Source: Advenella faeciporci (GTDB lineage Bacteria; Pseudomonadota; Gammaproteobacteria; Burkholderiales; Burkholderiaceae_B). From it: DNA of 64,000 nucleotides. Shown here one piece after another: positions 37,388 to 45,782 of the stretch. Made by a program: the position numbers and the translations under genes. The DNA is taken from assembly GCF_014652395.1 (NCBI RefSeq), contig NZ_BMYS01000002.1:124001-188000 (forward strand). The letters are read 5' to 3'. Position 1 is the stretch's first letter. Every line of letters begins with the position of its first letter. The notes beneath the pieces were generated by a model. That model did not search any database and was not told where the DNA came from. It saw only the letters and a list, made by a program, of their open reading frames with translations.

Positions 37388-37870
37388 GTGACACAAAAAA
37401 TACTAAATACAGTTGCATTAGCCTGCCTGGCTGCTGTTGGCATTGCCTTGTTCTGTCAGCATTTTCTTGATATGCCTCCGTGTGCCTGGTGTGTTTTGCA
37501 ACGTCTGATATTTCTGACGATTGCCGCCGTTTGTCTGCTGGCCAATTTTTTCAGTTCAACCATTGCCAAAAAGATGCTTGCCTTTACTGTATGGGGGCTG
37601 GGCGTTTGCGGCGTTCTTGCTGCGTGGTACCAATATAGCGTAGCCTCTGAGATGTTTTCCTGCGACATGACGTTTGCCGACCGGTTTATGGCCAAAACAA
37701 CCGGCCTGGATGCTGCCATACCATGGCTGTTTGGCATTTACGCCACCTGCATGGACGCCCGGGCAGAGTTATTGGGCGTTGAATACGCCATCTGGAGCCT
37801 GCTGTTATTTGCTGTCATTGTTATTGCCTCATTGGCAGTGTTATTCAGAAAAAACAACACTGCCCAATGA
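37388..37870 (+). CDS. dsbB: disulfide bond formation protein B
   Basis: With GTG at 37388 the protein has 160 residues, and AAAAAGG lies 7 bases upstream. A TTG at 37355 would overlap marC and is not preferred. Four membrane helices, a quinone-linked CxxC in PPCAWCVLQR (first periplasmic loop) and a second cysteine pair in MFSCDMTF and IYATCMDA are all present. DsbB reoxidises DsbA and passes electrons to ubiquinone. dsbA is not in the window. Confidence 0.93.
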   Translation: MTQKILNTVALACLAAVGIALFCQHFLDMPPCAWCVLQRLIFLTIAAVCLLANFFSSTIAKKMLAFTVWGLGVCGVLAAWYQYSVASEMFSCDMTFADRFMAKTTGLDAAIPWLFGIYATCMDARAELLGVEYAIWSLLLFAVIVIASLAVLFRKNNTAQ

Positions 37871-37881
37871 AGCAATATGGC

Positions 37882-39414
37882 CTAATAGTTTGAGCCGTTA
37901 TTGGCTGCGTAACCCATATTGAACTGCAAACCACCCTGCGGCTCTGTATTGCTGTTCTCTTGGTGACGGGTGTCGTGAAGACGCTTTAAGTAAGCCTCAT
38001 CGATATCGCCTGTCACATATTTTCCATCAAAGCAAGAAGCCTCATACTGGTTAATATTAGGGTTTAAATCATGAATAGCCTGTTTAAGATCTGCAAGATC
38101 CTGATATACCAGGCCGTCAGCTCCAATTTCCTTGGCCACTTCCTCGGGTGTTCTTCCAGTTGCGATCAGGTCATCCTGTGAAGGCATATCAATACCATAC
38201 ACATTTGGATAGCGCACAGCTGGCGCGGCCGATGCAAAATACACTTTATTGGCACCCGCTGCCCTGGCCATATCCACAATCTCACGACTTGTGGTACCAC
38301 GCACAATAGAATCATCAACAAGCAAAATATTTTTACCCTTGAACTCCATGCTCATGGCGTTCAATTTTTGGCGCACGGATTTTTTACGCACTGCCTGACC
38401 GGGCATAATAAACGTCCGCCCCACATAACGGTTCTTGATGAACCCTTCGCGGTATTCCAGCTTAAGATGAGATGCCAGCTCCATGGCGGCAGGCCGTGAG
38501 GAATCAGGGATAGGCATAACCACGTCAATATCACTTAAACGCAATTGTTTGGCAACTTTGATCGCCAGATATTCCCCCATTTTTAGTCGGGCGTTATAAA
38601 CGTTTATCCCATCAATGGTTGAATCAGGCCTGGCAAAGTATACATACTCGAACAGGCAGGGTGTCAAGACAGGGTTTTCAGCACACTGCTGAGAGGTAAC
38701 GTTCCCGTCAAGATCGATAAAGACCGCCTCACCAGGCTGCACATCACGAACGAAATCAAACCCGATTCCTTCAATGGCAACAGACTCTGAGGCAACGATC
38801 CACTCGGTTCCCTGTTCGGACTCTGAACGGCCCAGACATAATGGACGAATGCCAAACGGATCACGAAAAGCCAGCATACCGTAACCGGCAATATGGGCGA
38901 TAACGGTATAGGCGCCTTTCACACGTTTATGGAGCGCGGACACCGCCTTGAAAATCGTATCAGTATCCAGGGAAATGCCATGCGATGCATTTTGCAATTC
39001 ATTGGCAAGTACGTTCAGCAGTACTTCGGAATCGGAATTGGTATTGATGTGACGGCGATCCACCTTGAACAGGGATTCGCGCAACTCACGCCAGTTGGTC
39101 AGATTGCCGTTATGGGCAAAAGTGATGCCAAACGGTGCATTCACATAGAAAGGCTGCGCCTCTTCAAGGCTGTCACTTGATCCTGCCGTGGGGTAACGCA
39201 CCTGCCCAATGCCCGAATTGCCGGGCAATGACCGCATGTTACGTGTTCTGAACACGTCCCTGACCAGACCATGCGCTTTGAACATATTAAAGTTATTGCC
39301 GTTTGCCGTTGCAATACCTGCAGCATCCTGGCCACGATGCTGCAATAAAAGCAGGCTGTCATATATCAATTGATTAACAGGAGAACGACCGACGATCCCG
39401 ACTATTCCACACAT
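37882..39414 (-). CDS. purF: amidophosphoribosyltransferase
   Basis: 510 residues. First committed step of purine synthesis: PRPP plus glutamine to phosphoribosylamine. The catalytic cysteine is C2 (MCGIVGIVG, exposed after removal of methionine), the glutaminase continues through [12 protein letters not shown], and the PRPP loop is [16 protein letters not shown] (about 362-377). There is no long propeptide, so it is the E. coli-like class without propeptide processing. It converges on dsbB with only 11 bases between and no terminator visible. Confidence 0.97.
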   Translation of the reverse strand: MCGIVGIVGRSPVNQLIYDSLLLLQHRGQDAAGIATANGNNFNMFKAHGLVRDVFRTRNMRSLPGNSGIGQVRYPTAGSSDSLEEAQPFYVNAPFGITFAHNGNLTNWRELRESLFKVDRRHINTNSDSEVLLNVLANELQNASHGISLDTDTIFKAVSALHKRVKGAYTVIAHIAGYGMLAFRDPFGIRPLCLGRSESEQGTEWIVASESVAIEGIGFDFVRDVQPGEAVFIDLDGNVTSQQCAENPVLTPCLFEYVYFARPDSTIDGINVYNARLKMGEYLAIKVAKQLRLSDIDVVMPIPDSSRPAAMELASHLKLEYREGFIKNRYVGRTFIMPGQAVRKKSVRQKLNAMSMEFKGKNILLVDDSIVRGTTSREIVDMARAAGANKVYFASAAPAVRYPNVYGIDMPSQDDLIATGRTPEEVAKEIGADGLVYQDLADLKQAIHDLNPNINQYEASCFDGKYVTGDIDEAYLKRLHDTRHQENSNTEPQGGLQFNMGYAANNGSNY

Positions 39415-39444
39415 ATTGTGTATACCTATTTTTAACGATGAAAA

Positions 39445-39936
39445 CTACTGATAAGGCAGGTAAGACCCCACATTCTCGGGCAATAACTGCGCAATCTGTT
39501 TGATCAGATTGACTGCCGCCCCTGAAAAACGTGCATGTACCCACCATTGCTCCTGGGGAAATGGAGTGTATCCCGCAATAACGACAAGCACAAGGACAAT
39601 AAGAATGCCCCGCGCCAATCCAAATATAATACCAAGCCCCTGATCTGCCGGACCAAGACCGGTTTTTTCTATTAGTGTTCCAAGAGTCAGGTTAAGCAAA
39701 CCCACCACCAGCAAAACACCAATGAAGGTCAGACCATAACCAATACCCATGCTTAAAAGGGAATTATCAATAAATGCCTGAAACCAAGGGTACACATGAG
39801 GCCCCCACCATGCAGCACCAATAAATGCAACAACATAGGCAATCAATGAGAAAAACTCCTTCAGGAACCCTCTCATTAACCCCAACAGGCCGGACACGGC
39901 AACAATGCCCAGCGCGACATAATCAAATTCGGTCAC
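39445..39936 (-). CDS. cvpA: CvpA-family membrane protein
   Basis: 163 residues with four membrane helices. The start FDYVALGIVAVSGLLGLMRGF is typical of CvpA. The E. coli gene was named for colicin V production and also sits next to purF, but its molecular role is still not firm. It seems important for envelope integrity. The start codon is GTG at 39936. It lies between the SPOR gene and purF. Confidence 0.92.
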   Translation of the reverse strand: MTEFDYVALGIVAVSGLLGLMRGFLKEFFSLIAYVVAFIGAAWWGPHVYPWFQAFIDNSLLSMGIGYGLTFIGVLLVVGLLNLTLGTLIEKTGLGPADQGLGIIFGLARGILIVLVLVVIAGYTPFPQEQWWVHARFSGAAVNLIKQIAQLLPENVGSYLPYQ

Positions 39937-39942
39937 AATGGT

Positions 39943-40860
39943 TTAATTGGCTGAAATAAACCCGTTATCGTAACCCAGCGTACGCAAACGGGTTTGTGCC
40001 GCCTGAGCCGCTTCCCGTGAGTTGAATGGGCCTACGCGAAGACGATATTGCTGTTTGCCATTAACCATGGCACTTTGCACATAAGCATTGGAAACGCCAG
40101 AGGCCATTAACTTTTCACGTCTATCCTGTGCATCCTTGGATGAAGAGTAAGAGGCGATTTGAAGGGAGTAATTCCCACTGGTCACCTTGGGAGAGCTTTT
40201 GGGCTTGACTGAAGGACTGCGCCCCTCCAGCAAAGCCAGCGCACGGGATCCGTCATCGGTGCGTTCAGCCTCTTTAATGGTAATGCGATTATCGGGTCTT
40301 TTTACCTCAGCCGGCCTGGTTCGCTCTGGCTCTTGTTTTTTAACGACTTCTTTAGACTCTGGGGTACGTGCCGGCGTTTGGGTTTCTTGCCCTGTCAGGT
40401 TTTGGGTTTCTGTACCGGCTACAATGGCGGTACCCGAAGCAACTGACTCAACAGGCGTGCCTGGTGTTTGTTCGGGAATAATAGCTGTATCAGAGGCAAC
40501 CGAACCGGTTACCTGAAGATCGCCTGAGACTGTCCCGTCTGTATTGACAAGCTGGGAAGTTGAGGTGCTGCCATTGGACTCGACACCCGGAGCGGTTGTT
40601 ACCGAAAGGGTTCCAGCTACATTAGCGTCATTGTTACCGCCCGCCACCAAGGGAGCCATAGGCGGCAATTGCTGGATATTAGGAGTATCATTCGTATTAA
40701 GAACGGCAGGAACCACGATAATTGCCAAAATAATCAATACAATGGCACCAATCAGCCGGTTGCGAGCCTTGGCTTTAAGCGCCTGCTGCTCTGACTCGCT
40801 CATGCGCGTACGAGACCGATGGTGTTGATTCTGGTTATTTTGTGAATTGAACAATCCCAT
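39943..40860 (-). CDS. SPOR-domain membrane protein (DedD/FtsN-like)
   Basis: 305 residues. A short basic cytoplasmic part with a polar Asn/Gln/His start is followed by one membrane helix (about 34-52), then a long Thr/Ser/Pro/Glu-rich periplasmic linker (about 60-225) and a C-terminal SPOR domain (about 228-303, YSLQIASYSSSKDAQDRREKL in short pieces). SPOR domains bind denuded peptidoglycan at the division septum. Position between folC and cvpA matches E. coli dedD. Confidence 0.92.
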   Translation of the reverse strand: MGLFNSQNNQNQHHRSRTRMSESEQQALKAKARNRLIGAIVLIILAIIVVPAVLNTNDTPNIQQLPPMAPLVAGGNNDANVAGTLSVTTAPGVESNGSTSTSQLVNTDGTVSGDLQVTGSVASDTAIIPEQTPGTPVESVASGTAIVAGTETQNLTGQETQTPARTPESKEVVKKQEPERTRPAEVKRPDNRITIKEAERTDDGSRALALLEGRSPSVKPKSSPKVTSGNYSLQIASYSSSKDAQDRREKLMASGVSNAYVQSAMVNGKQQYRLRVGPFNSREAAQAAQTRLRTLGYDNGFISAN

Positions 40861-40895
40861 ATAAATCCTTGTTGAGCGTTAACTTTACAGCCAAC

Positions 40896-42203
40896 TTACC
40901 CTTTATTTAGCTTCTGCATAACGGCAGCCACCGTTACAAATGAACCAAAAACCACAATTCTATCATCGTTGGCCATTTTTTCCCTTGCCGCTTCATACGC
41001 GCTTACAGGTGTATCATGGACCGTAACGGTTGGCAAACCGTCTTTATCGGGAGGGAAAAGTGCGGTTACTTTAGTGGCAATATCCTGGCCTGAACGTGCC
41101 CGATCGCCAGGCAGACTTGCGCAATACCAATGATCAATGCGCCGCCCCATTTTTTTAATGACCTCCTCACAATCCTTGTCATTCAGCATTCCAATTACAC
41201 CATGGGTGTATGGAAAATAAGCCATGCCATCAAGATTGTGTGCCAATACTGCAGCGGCGTGCGGATTATGGGCAACATCAAGAATGACGGTAGGCTGGCC
41301 TGGCAGGATCTGGAAACGGCCTGGCAAAGATGCCTGCAGCAGACCCTCACGGATAGCCTGAATAGGCACGGCAAGACGGCTACGAAGTGATTCGATCGCC
41401 GCCAGCGCTGCAGATGCATTTAACAGCTGGTTTGCCCCCCGCAAAGCAGGATAGGCCAAGGCATTACGGCGTTGGGTACGCCCGGCAAAAGCCCATTGCT
41501 GCTTGTCACCTGAATAATTGAAATCTTTGCCGAACAGCCATAAATCCGCGCCTATGCGATTGGCATAATCAAGAAGGGATTGAGGGGGCTCGGGGTCACT
41601 GCAAATAGCAGGTTTGCCTGCCCTGAAAATATGCGCCTTTTCGAATCCGATTTCTTCCCGGGTATTACCCAGCCACTGGGTGTGATCAATATTTACGCTG
41701 GTAACAATAGAGCAATCGGCATCCACAATATTGACTGCATCAAGCCGACCACCCAGACCCACCTCAAGCACGGCAATATCTACATTATGCTGCTTGAACA
41801 ACAGCAGTGCCGCCAGCGTTGTGTATTCAAAATAAGTCAGCGTAATCTCTGCGCGCACTTTCTCTATATGGGCCAGTTGTGCAATGATAGACGCATCATC
41901 TGCAATGATGCCATTCAAACGGATACGCTCATTGAAATGAAGCAAATGTGGCGATGTGTACATACCCACAGAATAGCCAGCCGCAAGGTAGATGGACTCT
42001 AGCATGGCACAGGTTGAGCCCTTGCCGTTAGTGCCACCCACGATAATTTTCACGCCCGACCAATCGATATCCAGGCGTTTGGCCACCTCATTGACACGAT
42101 CCAGGCCCATATCGATGGAGGTTGAATGAATGGATTCAAGATAAGCCAGCCATTCATCAAGAGAATGCTGTTCAGTAGGTACGGCAGTCATTTCAATATA
42201 CAT
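40896..42203 (-). CDS. folC: dihydrofolate synthase / folylpolyglutamate synthase
   Basis: 435 residues, Mur-ligase fold. P-loop GGTNGKGST at about 56-64, then SVGMYTSPHL, the catalytic region VLEVGLGGRLDAVN and FLDVAHNPHA-like VILDVAHNPHA. The enzyme adds glutamate to dihydropteroate and further glutamates to folates. Two ATGs (42203 and 42191) are equally possible because neither has a clear ribosome site. The second gives a more usual beginning. Confidence 0.94.
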   Translation of the reverse strand: MYIEMTAVPTEQHSLDEWLAYLESIHSTSIDMGLDRVNEVAKRLDIDWSGVKIIVGGTNGKGSTCAMLESIYLAAGYSVGMYTSPHLLHFNERIRLNGIIADDASIIAQLAHIEKVRAEITLTYFEYTTLAALLLFKQHNVDIAVLEVGLGGRLDAVNIVDADCSIVTSVNIDHTQWLGNTREEIGFEKAHIFRAGKPAICSDPEPPQSLLDYANRIGADLWLFGKDFNYSGDKQQWAFAGRTQRRNALAYPALRGANQLLNASAALAAIESLRSRLAVPIQAIREGLLQASLPGRFQILPGQPTVILDVAHNPHAAAVLAHNLDGMAYFPYTHGVIGMLNDKDCEEVIKKMGRRIDHWYCASLPGDRARSGQDIATKVTALFPPDKDGLPTVTVHDTPVSAYEAAREKMANDDRIVVFGSFVTVAAVMQKLNKG

Positions 42204-42242
42204 AAAAACATAACGGTCAATCCGCCATTTTAAGCGACACCA

Positions 42243-42291
42243 AGAAAAAACTCTCTTGATTTTCCGTAAAACCGGAAAATAAGAGAGTTTT
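42243..42291 (-). terminator. rho-independent terminator of the pyruvate dehydrogenase operon
   Basis: The long stem 42247-42266 pairs with 42273-42291 with a single bulged G at 42258, around a 6-base loop. On the minus strand it runs into six T before folC. It lies 20 bases after the lpdA stop. Confidence 0.88.
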
Positions 42292-42311
42292 AATCCTGAA
42301 ACAAAAAAGAA

Positions 42312-44072
42312 TTATTTGCGTCTGGATGGTGGTAAGTCGGTGCAACTGCCATGAGCCGCTTCCGCTGCCATGCCAATAGACTCACCTAAAGTCGGGTGTG
42401 GGTGAATGGTCTTGCCAATATCCACCATATCAGCCCCCATTTCAATCGCCAGTGCCACTTCGCTTATCAGGTCACCCGCATGAGTCCCCACAATGCCACC
42501 ACCAAGGATACGATGGGTTTGCGCATCAAATATAAGCTTGGTAAACCCTTCATCACGGCCATTGGCAATGGCCCTGCCTGAAGCTGCCCAGGGGAAAAGA
42601 CCTTTTTCAATCTTGATCCCCTCTTTTTTAGCCTGTTCTTCAGTCAGTCCAACCCAGGCCACTTCAGGGTCTGTGTAGGCAACAGAAGGAATCACCCTGG
42701 CATCAAAGAAGCTTTTCTGCCCGGCAATCACTTCGGCAGCCACATGGGCTTCATGAACAGCCTTGTGAGCCAGCATGGGTTGTCCCACCAAATCCCCAAT
42801 CGCATAAATATGAGGCACATTGGTGCGCATTTGCTGGTCTACCGCAATAAAACCACGGTCGCTAACCTGCACGCCCGCCTTTTCAGCCCCGATTTTGTTA
42901 CCGTTTGGAGAACGTCCCACTGCCTGCAACACCAAATCGTAGCGTTGCGGCTCTTTGGGCGCGCTTTCACCCTCAAACGTTACCCAAATACCATCCTCTT
43001 TTGCTTCGGCGGCCACCGTTTTCGTTTTCAACATAATGTTGTCAAAACGAGGGGCATTCATTTTTTGCCAGACCTTTACCAGATCACGGTCTGCGCCCTG
43101 CATTAGGCCATCCTGCATTTCAACCACATCAAGACGGGCACCCAGTGCCGAATACACCGTTCCCATTTCAAGCCCGATGATACCCCCCCCAACAATAAGC
43201 ATTTTCTTGGGAATAGACTTGAGCTCAAGGGCTCCGGTTGAATCAACAATACGGTGATCATTGGGCAGGAAAGGCAGCTTTACCGACTGGCTTCCGGCAG
43301 CAATAATGGCATTTTTAAAAGCCAGCACCTGGGTTGTGCCATCCGGTTTGGTTACGGAAAGGTGGTGACTGTCTGCAAACTCGCCAACACCCGTTATCAC
43401 AGTCACCTTACGGGCCTTTGCCATACCCGCCAAACCACCGGTCAGCTTGCCGATGACGCTGTCTTTATAACCACGCAGTTTGTCCAGGTCAATAACCGGC
43501 TCACCAAAAACAATACCATTGGCGGCCAGGTTCCTGGCTTCTTCCAGCACGGCCACATTATGCAGCAAGGCCTTGGACGGAATGCATCCCACATTCAGGC
43601 ATACACCACCCAAGGTGGCGTAACGTTCTACAAGCACGACTTTCAGGCCAAGATCTGCGGCACGGAAAGCGGCTGAATAGCCGCCAGGGCCAGCACCCAG
43701 CACCAGAACATCGCAGGCATCTTCTGTCATGCCTGCAGAAACGGCTGCCACATTAACGGCAGGTGCCGCTGCGGCAGGTGTTGCCACAGCAAGCGGCGCA
43801 CTGACCGCAGCCGGCTCGGCTTTTGGCTCAGCAGCGCTGCTTTCAAGGGTTAAAATCACGCTGCCTTGCGCAATCTTGTCACCCAGCTTGATATTAAGCG
43901 CCACCACCTTTCCGGCGGCCGGAGAAGGGATTTCCATGGAGGCCTTGTCTGATTCCACGGTGATCAGGCCTTGTTCTTCGGTAATCACATCACCGGGCGC
44001 CACCAGGATCTCAATGACTTCCACGCTCTCAAAATCACCAATATCGGGTACTTTGACTTCAATTTGACTCAT
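42312..44072 (-). CDS. lpdA: dihydrolipoyl dehydrogenase with N-terminal lipoyl domain (PDH E3)
   Basis: 586 residues, about 110 longer than an ordinary E3 because of an N-terminal lipoyl domain with lysine K43 in VESDKASMEIPS and an Ala/Pro linker (about 78-115). The FAD domain starts with VLVLGAGPGGYSAAFRAADLG, the redox disulfide is in GGVCLNVGCIPSK, and the C-terminal dimer part ends with HPHPTLGES. The protein reoxidises dihydrolipoyl groups of E2 with NAD. Such fusion E3 proteins are typical of the PDH complex in Neisseria, Ralstonia and Alcaligenaceae. Confidence 0.96.
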   Translation of the reverse strand: MSQIEVKVPDIGDFESVEVIEILVAPGDVITEEQGLITVESDKASMEIPSPAAGKVVALNIKLGDKIAQGSVILTLESSAAEPKAEPAAVSAPLAVATPAAAAPAVNVAAVSAGMTEDACDVLVLGAGPGGYSAAFRAADLGLKVVLVERYATLGGVCLNVGCIPSKALLHNVAVLEEARNLAANGIVFGEPVIDLDKLRGYKDSVIGKLTGGLAGMAKARKVTVITGVGEFADSHHLSVTKPDGTTQVLAFKNAIIAAGSQSVKLPFLPNDHRIVDSTGALELKSIPKKMLIVGGGIIGLEMGTVYSALGARLDVVEMQDGLMQGADRDLVKVWQKMNAPRFDNIMLKTKTVAAEAKEDGIWVTFEGESAPKEPQRYDLVLQAVGRSPNGNKIGAEKAGVQVSDRGFIAVDQQMRTNVPHIYAIGDLVGQPMLAHKAVHEAHVAAEVIAGQKSFFDARVIPSVAYTDPEVAWVGLTEEQAKKEGIKIEKGLFPWAASGRAIANGRDEGFTKLIFDAQTHRILGGGIVGTHAGDLISEVALAIEMGADMVDIGKTIHPHPTLGESIGMAAEAAHGSCTDLPPSRRK

Positions 44073-44088
44073 TTCAAACCCCCTGCCC

Positions 44089-45771
44089 TTAAATTAATAC
44101 CCGACGGAAATCCGCCAGCAATGAGGCCAGATAGGCATTGAAACGAGCAGCCAGGGCGCCATCGATAACCCTGTGATCGTAGGATAATGACAGGGGAATC
44201 GTCAGACGCGGCTCAAAGGCCTGGCCATTCCAGACAGGTTTGTACGAAGAACGGCATACACCCAGAATGGCCACTTCAGGCGCATTAATGATAGGCGTAA
44301 ATGAAGTTCCCCCAATGCCACCCAATGAAGAAATGGTAAAACACCCGCCCTGCATCTGTGAGGGAGACAATTTGCCGTCACGGGCCAGTTTGGCCAGTTC
44401 TGCCGTTTCCCTGGCGATTTCGGAAATGCTTTTCTTGTCTGCATCTTTAAGAACGGGCACAACCAATCCATTTGGCGTATCAGCAGCAAAACCGATGTGG
44501 TAATACTTCTTCATCACCAGCTGGTCGCCATCAAGCGAAGCATTGAATTCCGGGAATTTTTTCAGGGAGGCAACGACCGCCTTGATAATGAATGCCAGCA
44601 TGGTGAACTTGATACCGGCTTTTTCATTCTCTTTGTTCAGCTTCACCCGAAGCGCTTCCAGTTCGGTAATATCCGCCTCTTCATTATTAGTCACATGAGG
44701 AATCATGACCCAGTTGCGATGCAGGTTTGCACCTGATATCTTCTTGATCCGAGACAAGGGTTTGGATTCAACCGGACCAAATTTGGCAAAGTCAATTTTC
44801 GGCCAATCCAGAACAGACAAGCCACCGCCAACACTTGAGCTGGTCGTGGTGGAGTGCGTGCTCATGGCAGCCGTCAAGGTTGCCTTCACATACTTGCGAA
44901 CATCATCCTGTGTAATCCTGCTCTTCTCACCCGTTCCCTTCACCTGCGCAAGATCCACGCCAAGTTCACGTGCAAACTTGCGCACGGAAGGAGAAGCATG
45001 GGGCAAGTTGCGGCTTGGCATGGCGGTTGGCGCAAAGGAAGCCGTGGGTGAAACCCTGAATTCGGAAGGAACTGCCGCGGTCTCGTCAATGCGGTCTGAA
45101 CTGGGCAATTTTGTCATGGTTTCTACGGCTTGGGTCACCTGCACCGGCTGTGCCGGCACAGGTGCGGCAGCGGCTTGTGTCCCGCTGGTGCCAAGCGACA
45201 GAATGAGTGAACCCTTGGCAACCTTATCACCCACTTTCACCGCAACAGAAGTTACCGTTCCTGCATGCGAAGACGGGATTTCCATGGAAGCCTTGTCAGA
45301 TTCCACGGTGATCAGGCTTGACTCAACCTCTACCTTATCACCCACAGACACCAGAACCTCAATGACCTCTACCTCGCTGAAGTCACCGATATCGGGCACG
45401 ACAACATTTACCATGGACCCTTCCATTGCAGGTGCTGACGGTACCGTTGCCGTGGTTTGGACCGGATCCTGACTGACAGCGACCGAGGGTCCGGGAGCGG
45501 CTGCCGGTGCAGCCTGTACAGCGGCATCATCTGCAGCTTCAAGCTCCAGAATGACACTGCCTTCTTTGACTTTATCACCAATTTTGACTTTGAGGCTTTT
45601 AACAATACCTGAATCAGAGGACGGAATTTCCATTGAAGCCTTGTCTGATTCAACTGTTACAAGGCTTTGTTCAGCCTCTACCCGATCTCCAACGGCAACC
45701 AGCAATTCAATGACTTCAACTTCACTGAAATCTCCGATATCCGGCACTTTAATTTCTAACAATTTACTCAT
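44089..45771 (-). CDS. aceF: pyruvate dehydrogenase E2, dihydrolipoyl acetyltransferase
   Basis: 560 residues. Two lipoyl domains with lysines near residues 44 and 163 (each in VESDKASMEIPSS), Ala/Pro/Gln linkers, a peripheral subunit-binding domain (about 255-295, HASPSVRKFARELGVDL in short form) and the catalytic domain ending with LSYDHRVIDGALAARF. It forms the core of the complex and transfers acetyl groups to CoA. It lies 11 bases after aceE and 16 bases before lpdA. Confidence 0.96.
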   Translation of the reverse strand: MSKLLEIKVPDIGDFSEVEVIELLVAVGDRVEAEQSLVTVESDKASMEIPSSDSGIVKSLKVKIGDKVKEGSVILELEAADDAAVQAAPAAAPGPSVAVSQDPVQTTATVPSAPAMEGSMVNVVVPDIGDFSEVEVIEVLVSVGDKVEVESSLITVESDKASMEIPSSHAGTVTSVAVKVGDKVAKGSLILSLGTSGTQAAAAPVPAQPVQVTQAVETMTKLPSSDRIDETAAVPSEFRVSPTASFAPTAMPSRNLPHASPSVRKFARELGVDLAQVKGTGEKSRITQDDVRKYVKATLTAAMSTHSTTTSSSVGGGLSVLDWPKIDFAKFGPVESKPLSRIKKISGANLHRNWVMIPHVTNNEEADITELEALRVKLNKENEKAGIKFTMLAFIIKAVVASLKKFPEFNASLDGDQLVMKKYYHIGFAADTPNGLVVPVLKDADKKSISEIARETAELAKLARDGKLSPSQMQGGCFTISSLGGIGGTSFTPIINAPEVAILGVCRSSYKPVWNGQAFEPRLTIPLSLSYDHRVIDGALAARFNAYLASLLADFRRVLI

Positions 45772-45782
45772 GTCGAAAAACC

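Noticed and set aside
44705-45472. 255-codon plus-strand open frame opposite aceF
   Set aside because: It mirrors the Ala/Pro-rich linkers and lipoyl domains of aceF; low-complexity Ser/Thr-rich product without sense.
43900-45771. Repeats in aceF/lpdA as a CRISPR or mobile repeat
   Set aside because: They are explained by three homologous lipoyl domains in frame.
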